Shown here piece after piece: positions 1-13,700 of a DNA stretch of 64,000 bases (position 1 is the stretch's first letter; every line of letters begins with the position of its first letter). The notes under the pieces are model-generated. The model had not been told where the DNA came from and made no database searches. It was given only the letters and a program-made list of their open reading frames with translations. The translations under genes and the position numbers were made by a program. Source of the stretch: Macrocystis pyrifera (lineage: Eukaryota > Sar > Phaeophyceae > Laminariales > Laminariaceae). The DNA lies in the NCBI GenBank assembly GCA_031763025.1, contig JASSKH010000009.1, positions 434,001-498,000 of the forward strand, written 5' to 3'.

Positions 1-677
1 TCAGAGACTCGTACAGAGAAGGAAGGCCGACATCGAGAGCGATATTGCTTGTGCATTTCGCTTTCCCGTCCAAAGAGAGCTGTGGGCCTACAGGAGCACC
101 GGCCCTCTACTACTGAACCGGGAAAGTCCAGGCAAGATTAAGATTTCATATTTGATCAGGAGGTGTGTTCCGCATTAACTTCAGTGTAATCCCTCCCGAA
201 TCTATTATGTTTCGAGTAAATCAACAGGAAGGGTGAGGAGTGTGGGGCTCTTATGAGAGCGCTGTGTTGATAAGAGCACATGTACAGCTCTGAGAATGCA
301 GGTCGACCGAATAACACCATAATATAGTTTCTGCACCCAGAGTTGGCCTCAAGAACTCATATAGAGAGGGCTTCGATCCTATTAAGAATGCTTTTAGGGC
401 TGAACCCGATCTACCAGCGTAACTGTTCGTGTTTTGTAGCGAGTAGCAAGGGAAACGCCGATCAGTGCTCAGTACCCAGCCAGGGCCCAGGACGTGACCC
501 ATTACGATTCAGGGTCAAAACGCTCATATTCCGGCGTTTTCACATCATGCACAAGTGCCTAGTACATAGGTACAACAGTATATGCGTTATAGTAGAGGAA
601 TGAAACGGGTGCCTCTCTCATGTACCGCACACCTATGGCATGCGGCGAAGCGTTGAGCTGCATTGGGCTGTCCCATG

Positions 678-708
678 CTACTGCTGCTGCTGCTGCTGCT
701 GCTGCTGT
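678..708. repeat. (CTG)n microsatellite
   Basis: About ten CTG units. This is the only notable structure I see in bases 1-922; the short ORFs there show no recognisable product. Confidence 0.9.
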
Positions 709-922
709 AGTGCCATCTGTCTGACGACAACACAACGAGAGTCGCGCAGCGTTTCAATGACGTTCCAACACAATCGGTAACAATACATAAATACATGTGG
801 CGCACGTCATCTCGTCACCTCCACATGTTGAATGCCATGGAAAAAGGGAGGCTAAGCGTTCCAGAAGACGACTTCAAGTGCGCGATATTTACACACCGCC
901 AACCGTACAAGCACTGACTGAC

Positions 923-1365
923 CTGTAGACACTGTTGTCCACTACGACCCCGTCTTCCTTCGCCCGTCGAAACACTTTCAGAGCACCTCTCCATTCGAAC
1001 CTCCTCCCCATCGCCTTCAGGCTCAGGACCAGCTGCACCTTATCTCTCGTGGCCTCCCCACCCTCGCCTTCCCATCCTCGCGCGGGGTCAAATGCACCTG
1101 GCGCAGCTGGTGCGTTGTCACGTATACTTGCGCCCAGTGCCTCTACCGCTCGTGGTCGTATGTGTCCTCGGGTCCTGTGTTGCACGTCTCCTTTGTCATG
1201 AGCAGGATCATGAATTGGTCTGCTCCGGACCGATGCTGAGGTAGGAGTAGGACGAGCCAAACATGACGCTAGTGTTGGAGTTAGTTTGCCGCTGTGATCA
1301 ACTCTCTGGGACATATGTGGCGGCAACCCAAGGGGTTGCCACCGAGGTGGGGTGAAGGTCAGCAT
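923..1365 (-). CDS. Pentatricopeptide-repeat (PPR) protein, partial exon
   Basis: The open frame ends in a single recognisable PPR-like helix pair: VQLVLSLKAMGRRFEWRGAL followed by KVFRRAKEDGVVVDNSVYRS. It has the A-L-x-x-F/L, G-V-x-x-D and V/N-x-x-Y pattern of the 35-residue motif. The frame closes on TAC-AG followed by gtcagt, a good splice donor with its last exon base at 923. Translation straight on reaches a stop after a few residues, so the gene should continue in exons at lower coordinates, which I could not find. In-frame ATGs lie at 1365 and 1314. The N-terminal half is Arg/Pro/Ala-rich and could be an organelle targeting region. PPR proteins bind organellar RNA; with one repeat visible, the target is unknown. 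The gene lies tail-side of PPWD1 on the same strand. Confidence 0.5.
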
Positions 1366-1754
1366 TCGCCTTCTTTGGTTGCTGGCGGACGTGTCTACTG
1401 CCCTCGGTTTGCGAGTAGTTTGAAGTGAAACCTTGGGTTTCCGGTATGTAGCAAGGCGGGATTAGGAAGGGTAATGGGTTGCATAGAGTGGACACCATAC
1501 CCAACCTCTGCTGTGCTACCACTGCTGTCGTTCCAGTATGGGAAGCCGTTAACCATCAGGAGAGCTCGCGTCTAAAGGGTACCGTACTCAGCTACCTGGT
1601 AGCTGTAAATTCAATGCAAGATGTGTCGTAGTAGTCGTAGTGGTAGAGTATTAATAGTAGAAGTTGTCTATTTTGGGAATTATTGTCTTTTGATATCAAT
1701 CATCTATACCCCAGGTCTGATCGATTTTCCCCCCTGAAAAAAAACAAGGCTTTA

Positions 1755-2105
1755 TCACGGTAATTTCGGCGGGACGGTAACGGCGGAAACGGCGGGACGG
1801 GACGGTAAAACCGCCGTCAAAATGGTCCCGCCGTCCCGTCCCGTCCCGTATCGCCGGCAAAATCCTTGACCGTCATCACTTACCGTCCCGTCCCGCCTAA
1901 AAAATCTCTCCCGTTGGATATTACCGTCCCGTCCCGCCGTGTGACACCGAAAAATTACCGTCCCGTCCCGCCGTGGCACCGAAAAATTACCGTCCCGTCC
2001 CGCCGTGACACCGACACATTACCGTCCCATCCCGCCGTGACACCGACAAATTACCGTCCCGTCCCGCCGATAAAATCTCTCCCGTAGGAAATTATCGTTC
2101 CGTCG
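1755..2105. repeat. CCGTCCCGTCCCGCC minisatellite, locus 1
   Basis: Degenerate tandem units of about 30 bp are built on ATTACCGTCCCGTCCCGCCG with short spacers such as GTGACACCGAAAA. The left part runs as the complement (GGGACGG...). Small ORFs across it are by-products of the repeat. A second array of the same unit lies at 4970-5250. Confidence 0.85.
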
Positions 2106-2324
2106 TGGCACCGCTTCCGGCGGACATAACTCTTCCCCTACAAGAAACATTCATTGGTGGTCGTCTGTTCCCATCCATTTCCACCACGAATCATGAAGAA
2201 ATTATTCAAGAAATTTCGAGTTGTACCAAGCTTCAATAGCAATTCTGTGTATAAATACATGTTACCATTAATTGTGCTCAACTCCCATCTACAAATGAAA
2301 TACGTATAGAATAGTAGTACTCGT

Positions 2325-2420
2325 ATTACCCAGCTTGCAAAATTAGAAAATTAGGTACCTGGTATTAACTATTCAATTATTAATCAGTCGAACTCACAGA
2401 TAGATGACGTATTTTCATCG
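2325..2420. repeat. Dispersed repeat R6, copy 1
   Basis: Shares the blocks CAGCTTGCAAA..., AACTATT and TAATCAGTCGAACTCACAG with 3995-4080. This copy has extra bases including TACCTGGTA (2356-2364) just before the shared TATYAACTATT. Confidence 0.7.
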
Positions 2421-3167
2421 TCTTGCTTTTATAGCATCCTTGTACATACATACTCACTTCGCTCAGTGCCGAAAGCAAAATACTTGTAGATAATAGATAT
2501 ACACATATGTCTGAACCAAAATAATTTCTTGCTGAAAAAACAGGTAAAGCACCTGAACTATATTTTTTTTTTGCTAAAATTCTTCAAATAAGATCCCGCC
2601 AGTACAGTACGACCTGACATAGACCTTCGACATATATATCTTGACGCATACATACATACTATCCCGTATACACTATTTTCGAATCTACACAAAAAGCCAT
2701 ATAAAATAATATCTAGACATTAAAACAACAGAAGTAGCAAAAACAGCAGCATCAAGAACAGCAGCATTATTCACACTTAGAACCATACCACCTTAGAACA
2801 ACAGAAACAAAAACAGCAGCAGCTCATCTCCGGAAGAATTATTCACACTTATAACCATACCTTCCTAAAAAATCAATAACACTCAATCAATCTACAAATA
2901 TTTGTGAAATGAAAAGGTTTCAAAATGTTGCAACATTGTGATATGATGTAGTACCGGGCTATCGAAGTAGTTGTCAATGAGCAGTGTTCTAGAAGTACCA
3001 AAGTCCACAAGTACCGAAGCCCTGAATACTCCGGGAAGAGTATATTCCTGAGGCGCTGTAGTTTTCCTTGGTGAACAAGAATGATAGCCCTGAATACCTT
3101 TAAGAGTATTCCTGAAGCTCGGAAGTTTCTCTCGGTAGATAACAAGCCAGCACGGCTTACGTGAGGA

Positions 3168-3365
3168 TCCGAGGAATGTTCGTAGAACAGATTGAATAAC
3201 CCATAGTATGTGTTTTAATGGACTTACAGAAGTATCGCAAGGTGTGTGGACTACTGTGAGGACACGAGCAGTGTTCCTAGAACAGTCTAAATGACCCGTA
3301 GCATGCGTTTCAGCGGACTTATAGAAAGTATCCCAAGGTATGGCTACTCCGGTAGTCCAGGTCGT
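3168..3365. repeat. Tandem duplication of about 110 bp
   Basis: Two diverged copies contain GTTCNTAGAACAG, ATGTGTTTTAATGGACTTA or the related GCGTTTCAGCGGACTTATAG, and AAGTATC.CAAGGT. Just upstream, 2990-3130 holds a similar diverged pair built on CCCTGAATAC. Confidence 0.7.
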
Positions 3366-3561
3366 CGATAGAAGAGTGGACAAGCGTCCGAGTTCCTCGG
3401 ACAAACGTATAAATCCGTCGAGCCGGCTAATGTAGGAGACAAGAGTGGGTTTGGTGCCTCGAACCAAACCCTCATCGTCTCACTCTCATTCTGCTCCCCT
3501 CTCTCTCACCAAGGACCAAACAAAGAGGAAAAACAACATTAATAAGAAGAGAAGCCTATAC

Positions 3562-3712
3562 TATGCGCGACAAAAAATAAAGGCACGTACCGGGGGGGAG
3601 AAGGGACGACACCTGTGACCACGGCTTGTCCAGAAGATCGTCGAGGGTAAAACCTCATACGCGTGGGCTGGGAAGTAAAAGTGATGGACAAAAAAAAAAA
3701 AAAAAAAAAAAG
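3562..3712 (+). repeat. SINE-like repeat R2, copy 1, with poly(A) tail
   Basis: Nearly identical to 28103-28255 through GGCACGTACYGGGGGGGAG, AAGGGACGACACCTGTGACC and ACGGCTTGTCCAGAAGATCG, and it ends in a run of about 23 A. A shared 3' region followed by a homopolymeric A tail is typical of retroposed elements. No tRNA-like A/B boxes were found, so SINE versus LINE 3' fragment is open. Confidence 0.65.
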
Positions 3713-3994
3713 CAAACAAGAGAAGAAGCTGCCTCCAGCCAGCCAGTTCCTGCCTTCACTTCCCTCTCTCTACACTCGGACACCATGACAACATCATATC
3801 AATATCCCTTGTTCGGGTTATTATATAGTATCAGTGCGCAGAATGATTGTTTAAAATTGTCCTGTTGACTCGGGCAGCATCCAGGGGAGAGCCGCTGGCC
3901 TATATCTTTGACAAGGAATCACATATAGAATACGCGCGTTCGGTTTATCACACACAATACTTTCTTGTAAAATTCGGTAAAAAAGGAACATATA

Positions 3995-4080
3995 CGAGGC
4001 GTATTAGGCAGCTTGCAAAGTTGAGTATCAACTATTTAATCAGTCGAACTCACAGCTGACGTATTTCAAAATTTATAAAA
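3995..4080. repeat. Dispersed repeat R6, copy 2
   Basis: Shorter sister of 2325-2420; it lacks the bases carrying TACCTGGTA. Confidence 0.65.
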
Positions 4081-4969
4081 AAACCTGGTCAGTGATATGA
4101 AAAAAGCTGTGCTGATAGTGTTGATCAGCAGCTATTGCTATTAATAGCTGAATGATTTGTTTAATATACTTTCAAATGAAGGTAAGTACAAATATGACCA
4201 TGTACGAAAAAGAATGAACATTACTACCAAGTAGTAAGAAGTGCAATACCTGGTGATGTTTTTTTTTTTCATTTTTTTTTAAAGAATCTTCATACTTGAT
4301 ATTTCCACTCGCAACTGAATGCGGAGTATCATAATGCAACACCTGCCACCTGCCACAGGCTCGCCACCACACATAAAAAAACACACACAAACAACAGAGA
4401 CCACTCAACTCACGATCACACCACCAGTACTGGTGTGGCCCAAAAAGATTTCAGGAGACATGCCATCAAGCGGGACGCAAAACGTGCGCTGTCAAGGATG
4501 TAGGGCCGAGTGTTACCCATTGAAACCTAGTAGTTTGGTGTCAGTCAAAGCATGTCCATGTCAATGCAAAGTTGCTGTCTGTCAAGGGGTGAAAGTGGTG
4601 TCTCCTAACATCTTTGGTGTGACCGGCACGGACGCCATGAATGCCTGTCTCACAGGCGGGGTAGATCGACCAGCAGCGGCACTAGAATCACCACCGCCGC
4701 CGCCACCACCTCCACCTCCGCAACCACCAGTAACACAGCGCAAGCACAACCATCTGTCAGAACAGCCGGCAATGCAACAACAGTGCTTGGGTAGGGGTGG
4801 AAGAAATCAGAAGACGTCGTTCGTGTAGTGGCAGCACTTCTCCGGGCTTGGGCTGCGCGGGTCGAGAAGAAAACGTCTGCGTCGGGACGGCTCCCTTCGC
4901 GGAACCAGCAGTGTGCGTGAAATTTTTCACGTACAACCACGCGGACCGTGCAGCGGGAAAGAAAAAATA

Positions 4970-5250
4970 TCTATTTACCGTCCCGCCCCGCCGAAGAAAA
5001 AGAAAATTACCGTCCCGTGCCGCCGTAGGAAAAAATAATTACAGTCCCGTCCCGCCGAGGAAAAAAATAGTTACCGTCCCGTCCCGCCGAGGAAAAAAAT
5101 ATTTACCGTCCCGTCCCGTCGAGAAATTTGGCACCCGCAGTCCCGTCCCGCCAACTTTTTATGTCCTCGTTTTACCGTCCCGTCCCGTCCCGTTTTCATT
5201 TTGTTTTCCCGCCAAACGAGTCAAAGCTGTCCCGTCCCGTCCCGTCACGA
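4970..5250. repeat. CCGTCCCGTCCCGCC minisatellite, locus 2
   Basis: Same unit as locus 1 with A-rich spacers (GAGGAAAAAAATA). Overlapping ORFs in several frames come from the repeat. Between 4319 and 4930 there are overlapping ORFs on both strands, one Cys-rich near 4490-4600, but no recognisable domain. Confidence 0.85.
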
Positions 5251-5961
5251 TTCTCAGTCACTGTGATAAGCCTTGGAAAAAAAAAGCAACCTTGGGTACA
5301 ACACGTACCTCTCGATTGTCTCTCTAGAACCAAGGAAATCCGATCAATTTTCCCCTCTAAAATCAATCCGCTCGAGCTTCCGCCTAAAATCAAGTTAAAC
5401 GTTCGATCGACTTCCCCCCGGGTAGAGGCAGTAGCAGTAGCAGCAGCGGCAGTAGTTGTGGTGTAGCAGCACAACAAGTGGTGGCAGTACGTACACGCGG
5501 CAGGCGCAGTGTGTGATGGGAGTAGACAACAGCTGTCTGCACGGAATCCGTACGAAGAAGCGACCACAGAATACTGTCCCCGCGTTAGCTGTTCAAAAGC
5601 GGCAGGCCAAACGCACAACCGGCGGTTGGCCTGAGGGGTTGTCAGGTGTCAGGTGTCAGCACCACTTATTGGCAGACCGCACTTAATGACTTTTTTACGA
5701 CACTATTTTTAAATGCGTCCGAAACACCCCATCTACAGGATTCGTTGCTGTTTTTCCAAGTGCAGGCCAAGAGACCATTTCGAAGTGGCTATCCTATCCT
5801 CGACAGCAGCAGCAGCAACAATAGAACAGCAAGCAAACAGGTCCCACTACGAACGTATTGGCGACACATTAATATCATCCACGACGGCAATGCCACCAAA
5901 CCACTTGAACACAACTGCAACACCACTACAGCAGTTATGAATAGAGCAGCAGCAATACATG

Positions 5962-8900
5962 CTAAGAAATGTCAATGCTGATGATCTTCATCTCGCTGAA
6001 CGGCTTGTCCGTCTTGTCCACCTTCGCCGCTTCGATCGCCTGACAAACGATAACGAGCCGGCACCAAGGGGCAGCAAGCACAGAGGCATTCAAAACACAG
6101 GTGAAGCAAGCGCGGAAAAAGCGACCCACCGAGCAACTCCCCGACTCAATCACCCGGCTCAACCACCCAGCTCACCCAACCATCTCCCCAGCCGTTTCGC
6201 GCCACCTTTCATAGTACTCTTGATAATACACTGTAGCCCAGAGAGAGCGATCGCTACAATTATAAACTGGTCTTGCCAACCGTCTGCGAGCGGTGTGAAC
6301 GTGCATCAGCAGCAGCAGCACGAGAAGGATCATGCTGTGCCCGTGTCGTACGACTCTTTGCATTGCACCAGGTATACAGTACTGCAGTCACTAAACGCAT
6401 CACCCCCCACCTTAACAATGGCCGATTCTATAGTATTCGTAATATTTTTTTCATCGTCACTTCTTCCGTCCTTTTTTTGTTTTTTGTCCTTCCCATTTGT
6501 TGTCTTGTCTTCTTCGCACTTCTTTTTTCTTTCCCTCCTAGTCGTAATTCAGACCCGGGGTCACATATCAGCATAGCAGCCTCTTCTACACCCCTCCCCC
6601 ACGTCGGTTAGTCCCCTGCATTTTTATCGCGAGAATACTTGTGATATGAGTGGAGTTTTTGAGTTCCGTCTGTCTCTACTTTAGTCTCCCTTTTAGTGGT
6701 TGTTCTCAGCGAACACCCCCTCTTCGTAGTGTTTGGGTCTTATTACGAGGTGTGGGGGGATCTATAGCCTCATTTCTTTTGTTTCGAATAGCCGCATGTT
6801 CGACCACCTTTTTCCTGGCCGTTTGGGATGAACTTTGTCATCACCCTCCGACCATCTTGTGGTCTGCATATACGACTATTCAGGGTGGGCTAATGTGATA
6901 TGAGTGGAGTACTCATGGGCTATAGATATAGATAATATGTTGCAGTCTTGTAGTCTCACGAATACGAGAATAATCCGAAGAATGGATTAACCCGGCGGAT
7001 ATTCCGTTAGTCGAGAGTAACGTTCTCTTAGGAATGTTCCCTAGGGCGGATAACCCGTTAGACGAGAGTAATGTTCCTTAACGCAGATAGGACCACGAAG
7101 TGAGAAGTTCTTATATTAGCAGAAGAACGACCGGTAGCCATAGGAAAGTTCTGTAGGCGTACATCAAACAAGAGGAATTTAGGAGAGCTTGTGGCGTAGG
7201 GTGGGACGAGTATATCTGGGCGTCGAGTCCCTCCCCCCTACCTCTCACTTCTCTACCAGAGCATCTCCTCAGCTCTCGCTATCAATAAGATCTAAATCAG
7301 AAGAAGCGAAGCACTGCTTTCCAGCTGCCAGAACCACCTGCGTCCCTTTTCCTTACCACTACCCTATAGTGGCCACCGCTTCACATACTCCAGCCCTTTC
7401 TTCCCTCGTCGACTAGCGTCTTGTTTGAAGCTGTCTGGGATCCCAAAAGGGACTATAGAGAGCGACGAGCGCCCCGCTCCATACCACAACACTACGATAG
7501 AGACAGAAGGATACTATGTGCGCGTTGGGAATTTGGTTTCGAACGAAAGTGCCACCAATCCTGATTCACAATTTTTCGGAATTACACCGCAGTCGGTCGC
7601 AGAGCTTAGGCTTAGGCGGGCTCGACAGGGGTCCTCCTACTTTCGCGCCGTCAAAAATAGGATATCGCTTTTGGTCGTAAATATCCAGCGTAACGTGCCC
7701 CTTGTGCAGACCACCTAACGCTGCCCTCTAACTCACCTGAACGACATCCATCCCGCTTGTGACGCGGCCGAAGACCGTGTGCTTGTTGTCCAGCCAGGGG
7801 GTGGGCACCGTGGTGATGAAGAATTGGGACCCGTTCGTTCCCGGACCTACCAACCAGACCAAAAGACCAAACGTTCCACGATGGAGGGAGGCAAGGGCGA
7901 CAAATGTAAAGAAACGCAAAGACCAAACAGCCAGGCACTCGCGGGGGGAGACGAAAGGAGTGCACCCCGCAGCTTTCGGTCGCCAAAACTATTAGTAGAA
8001 TCCTGGCTATGCAGATATTCTGAGGCCCGTTTGATGAGGACGAAACGATGGTGTGGGAACGATATCAACAGTGCGCTCCGATGTCGGTGCAAGTGTTCGA
8101 CTTGGCCCGAAACTGTACCAGTTTTCAGGGCTTTCATATCGATGGAGTGGGCGGCGGGTTTCATTGGAGCGAGCCTGCACCCGACAGTCAGGCCCGACAA
8201 CATGAGCAGACCCAAAGCATGTGAGCTGGGTCTCAAAAGAAGGGCACACGGTGTCAAACCGAACGAACGCAAAAAAAGTCTGAGCGTTTCAACGACTCTC
8301 AAGACTCAAGTCCGTTGTCGTACTGAATACTGAATGAAGTTGGGGAAACTTCACTATCAGCATTGTGTCAGTTGGTGATTCAATAATCTCAAGATAACAC
8401 AAACATGTAAACAATCTGCTCGGGAACGCAGGCCTGGATCCGAGTTCCTTTGACAACCGAGAAGACCCACGAGTTATTCTGCACGATGTGTCAGACGGGT
8501 CTCAAAGAAGGATACACGATGTAAATGCCGACTCAAGATCCAACTCCGTTGACGTATTTAATCAATACTGAATCGAGTGGGAGGTGGTGCAAAAAGACAA
8601 GGTTGAAGTTACCTCCGTTGGCCATGGACAGCGTGAAGGGCCTGTCGTGTCGCAGGTTCCGGTGGAACTCGTCTTCAAACTCTCCACCCCAGATAGACTC
8701 GCCGCCGGTACCGTCGCCGAGAGGGTCTCCCTGGAACAATCGATGCATGTGCGATTTTAATAAAAATACGAGATTTTTCTTCGCGGCACGAAAAAACAGC
8801 ACAGGTTGGGTCTGGCAAGCCGGAAAGCAGGGGGGGGGGGGGGGGGCGACAACGGCGACGAACAACCGAGGGACCAACCCATGGTTCCCCCGGAATAAAG

Positions 8901-10706
8901 TGCGGAGATACTTCTGGAGGTGTCTTCAACGGGACTATAAACATAGCTACGCCATAAAGCTTGGGAAGGTGGCGGAATAGCTTGAACAGTGTTATCACGA
9001 CTCTCTTCGGAGAGCAAGCGTCACAGAGCATGGCGGACTTTGACCAGAAAAAAATAGAAATAATAATAATAAGAATGGCGTCTAAGCTCCTCGGGGGGGA
9101 AGGGGGGAGGACAGGGGCATCACAAACAACTATAAACGCACCGTTTGCACCATAAAGCCTTTGATGACGCGGTGGAAAATGACCCCGTCGTAGTAGCCGT
9201 TTCGCGCGTGAGTGCAGAAGTTCTCGATCGTCTGCATGCCAACCACATATAGGGAGGAGGCGATGGGCGACGGGGGAAAACCGGACGGTGGCGAACGGGC
9301 GTCAGGTGCGTATCGACGTGCAGCATCTTCATGACGCGATAAGTATGGCATCCAGCTCACCGCATGCACAGCAGTTGAGTATTGTCACAGCAGCATCGTC
9401 ACACGCTACATGAGGCACACCCACTTCCTTAGAGCGCGATTGGCCATGGCCACCGCCTTGTCCAGAGGATTCAACGGCATAGCATTGCTATTGTACCGGA
9501 TTCCCATCGACTCGTTGGTTAAATAGCCCGAACCGTTACAACATATAAGGTGAACCGAGACAATGTATGACGTGAACCGTTATAGGATATGACGTGAACC
9601 GTTATTTTAAGATACTACGTACGAGGCGAACCGTTGGAAGATATGAGGCGAGTCACGCTACGGTACGAATAAAGGGGGCACCCAATTCTTCTCGGGACGT
9701 CAATGAATAGCATGGCTACCTTGCATAGCTTTAGACAACATGCGGCAAAATTGACCACCAGACCAAGCACGCAACGTGCCCTCCGAAGCCAAGTTGATCA
9801 TGTTTCCTTCTCCGACCGCAAAAAATACCCCACCCAAAATTCCAAGTACTTGTCCTCGAAACATAGTAGATACCAGGTAAGTAGCTCTAAAATGGTAAAG
9901 ACCATCCCTGGAACTGCACAAATAGCTGGATTTTCCCTCCGCCCTTCTCTCGCGGCAACGACGTCGACAATTGACACACAAGCCCACAATACCTTCGCTC
10001 CCAAGCAAAAACAAAGACCGGCCCCTTCTCCTACTACTGCGAAAAGCGCGATCGAAGTATGACACAAGCAGCTTGCAAGCATGCGTTTCGACGAAAGTTT
10101 CGACCGCACAGTGAGAGGTGTATCTCTGATGATACACAATCTGACAGACCACCCGTTTCCACTTTTATAATCTATAGATTCTTCAGGGCAGGGAGATTCC
10201 TCATCTCTATAATCTGTATGATCTAGCTCATGTTGGAGCCGTATCATCTGCACGACCCAGGACAAGTTCCTGGTTTGGATCTGTACTGTACAGACCCTCC
10301 ACAACAAAAAACAACGGCAACTTAGGAAGTAGAATGATCCCGATGATCTAGATATTAATATGCTCGACGTGTAGACAGATGTACAAACGTATGCCACAAA
10401 ATATCCAAGTAATTTGTCGCCCAAAAATTGGGTGTCAAAAAGTAAAGGTGGCATGGCATCGGGCGCACCTTCGGACACTCGTCGGGAAACAGCCTAGCCC
10501 GGATGTCTCCCATTGAGGTGCGCACGACCGCCTCCCTCCCCACCACCGTTCTCGTCTCGGCCACCACGTGCATCTGCATCAAATCCAGACCATCATATTC
10601 AGAGAGCGTACAAAAGCATAATCAAGCGAGGGAGGAATGGTGATGGTGGGGGTGATTATTTGTTGCTTGCCTTAGCCATTTGACCAATGACCACGCATCC
10701 CTTTCG

Positions 10707-10740
<34 letters not shown>

Positions 10741-13700
10741 ACTTTCGAGACGGAGCACCGCTCCTACTTCTAGAAGACACCTCCAACGATTGGGCGCTCA
10801 ATAATTTTTTTCCATATACTACATAGAAACGTTCTGCTTATGATCACCCATCCCCTTCGAGACGGAGCGCCGCTCCTACTCGTGATAGAGAGACCTCTAA
10901 TATTTGGGCGCTCATGACTTTCTTTTCATATACTTAAGTATGACATATAAAAAGTTTGCTTACCGCGGGGGGGGGGGGGGCGAGTGTGGCAGCATTATGA
11001 GCACGGGTACAATAGAAAAATGGATGACTTGGTGGCCAAGTCCCCACAACGTGTAAAACAGGGCAATTCTATAAGTTTTCTGCGGCGTGTACAGCACGGT
11101 AGTGAAACAAACGCGATAGTATTCCCGAGCGCAGAACTCGTAGTACTTTACAGCGCACCGACAGAGTACGAGACGAGCTACTAAAACTATCGTATCAGGT
11201 ACTCTCGTAGCTATACTTTTTTCTGTTCTATTTTTTCCCATCCCATTTTTCATGTTCGCCCTTGTTTTCTGTCCCTCCTATTAATAGACGCAACCCAGAT
11301 CATACGGGGTCACACAGCAAATTATCCTCCCCTCTTCCGACTGCGGTTCATGCCTTGCATGTTTCATCGCTAGAATACTTCAGCTCTTTCTTCCCTCGTC
11401 GACTCGCATCTAAGTGCTACATCTGTTCATCGACCAGACAGATACGGGATAGAAGCCACCTCGAAAGCGCGACGCAGACGCGATGGTCGGTCGCTAGCCA
11501 CACGGAGACCGACCAGCTCATGCTGGCGGAACCATAGCGCGCATAAGCTACTATTACGGGGGTCCATAGTTAATAGGACCTATGGTATACATAAAAACCT
11601 ATATATTTACATTTTTTATTAACAATATTTTGGTCCTATTTACTATGGTCCCCCGTAATAGTGAAATATTATTATACTACCTCTTCCGCCGACGGCTTTT
11701 CGTTAAACACGTCACGACCGTTCTCGCCCTCGTCCTCCTCCGCCGGATCCCTCTTGCTGAACATGTAGAACCTTTTTAAAAAACAAATTTACGAAAACCA
11801 TCAAAATATTACAAAACGATTACGGCAAAGTTTACACAGCAGCAGGAGGAGGAGGAGGGGCACGAATCACGTGAAGTACAACTGCATTGCAAGACCCCGC
11901 CGTAGAAACGTCGGACTCAAGGAGGGAGGGAGGGCAAGGGGGCTAAAGACATCAGCGTGCTTTCTCCCGTGACCTGACCTCGCACCACGATCGCGGTCCA
12001 ATCGTACTACGAGGGCGGTGGCTGCAACATGGTAGCATAACAACTCCACTATTACTATGAAAAAACCACCAGGTTAAGCACATATAGTAATAAAAAAACA
12101 AAAAAAAAAGGTCCATGGTTCTCAGAACTGTCGTGCGAGGCCAACAACACCCAGTGCGTACGGAATAGAATCCCGCGCCGATATTTGGCGGGCAAGGGCA
12201 GCTAGACATACTCTACCTCTGGAGTACGACCCAAAACATACCAGGTAAAGAGTACCAAAACAAACATACATACATGTAAGAAAACACAAGCTGTGAGACA
12301 GCACAAATACTACGGCAACACAAATAGTAGGACAGTGGTGTACCCGCTTTAACACCACTCCGTGACATCCCCACGCATACGGTCTTATCTCTACTATGGT
12401 TTAATTCGGGGCAAGACCCGAAACGGTAGTTTATCGAGGGGAAATGTCATGCGCTCATGCACGCGATTGCTTCTACTCATGCAATACCAGGTACTAATTA
12501 GACGTGAACGGCCGCTGGAGTCGGTCCCCACGCACCCGAAAGGCGCACAGCATGAAGGAAAAGATTCGTGATTTCCTGACGGCGTGCGGATGTATCCATG
12601 ATCCCAAGACACTGCAGTTGAAACGTGGTACGGACAAACTGATACACAGAACTAAAGCACGAGTAGTACGAAAACATAATGACTGCAGTACAACACAAAG
12701 ACAGGTATGATGGATAGTGCTGACCGGTTCTTGTCGAAGGCCGTGCAGACAACGATGGGGTCGGGAATCTTGGTCTTGCCGATCTCTTCCGCCGTTCGGG
12801 ACTTCGTTTCTCGCGCCATGAGCATCTGGGTGTCGATGTTAGCCGTTCCCTGCGGAAATGAGTCGAAACGTCATCACGATGTCAAAAACCAAATAGCACG
12901 GGCATGTTATGAAGAACCATCGCCCCATCACGACATCAACGGACCATCACTGGGTGAAACACGGCATCACTGCAATAGGGCAACACACCATCAACAAGTC
13001 TACACGGTACCACCAGATTAATACACCACTACCTCACCAGGTCAAAACACAATAACTACAGTAGGTCAGCATATTATCACCACAGCAGTAGTTCAACACA
13101 CCATCACTACAGTAGGTGGACACACTATCACCACAGTAGGTCAACACACCATCACTACAGTAGGTCAGCATATTATCACCACAGCAGTAGTTCAACACAC
13201 CATCACTACAGTAGGTGGACACACTATCACCACAGTAGGTCAACACACACATCACTACAGTAGGTCAGCACACCATCGACACAGTACTTCAACACACTAG
13301 CACCATAGTAGATCAATACACCATCACTAGAGTAGGTCAACACACTATCGTCAAGCCCACACGCCACCACCAGCTCAACACACTAACACTAGGTCACGAT
13401 CGCCATACCAGCACACCATCACCACAGTAGGTCAATACAGTAGGTCAAGACACCATCAATATAGTGCTTCAACACACCATCATTACAGTAGGTCAACACA
13501 CCATCGTCAGGCCAGCATGCCACCACCAGATCGCAGTAGGTCAACACACCATCGTCAGGCCGACACGCCACCACCAGATCAACACTCACACTTAGGTCAC
13601 CTTCGTCAGACCATCACACCATCAACACAGTAGGTCAACGGACCATCACTAGAGTAGGTCGACACACCATCGTCAGGCCAATACGCTATTGTCAGGCCAA

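Noticed and set aside
12498..12752. Minus-strand segment after CTGCAG ([20 protein letters not shown]), considered as PPWD1 exon 9
   Set aside because: The exon at 11681-11771 ([11 protein letters not shown] ... [12 protein letters not shown]) matches the family in sequence and phase; this one does not.
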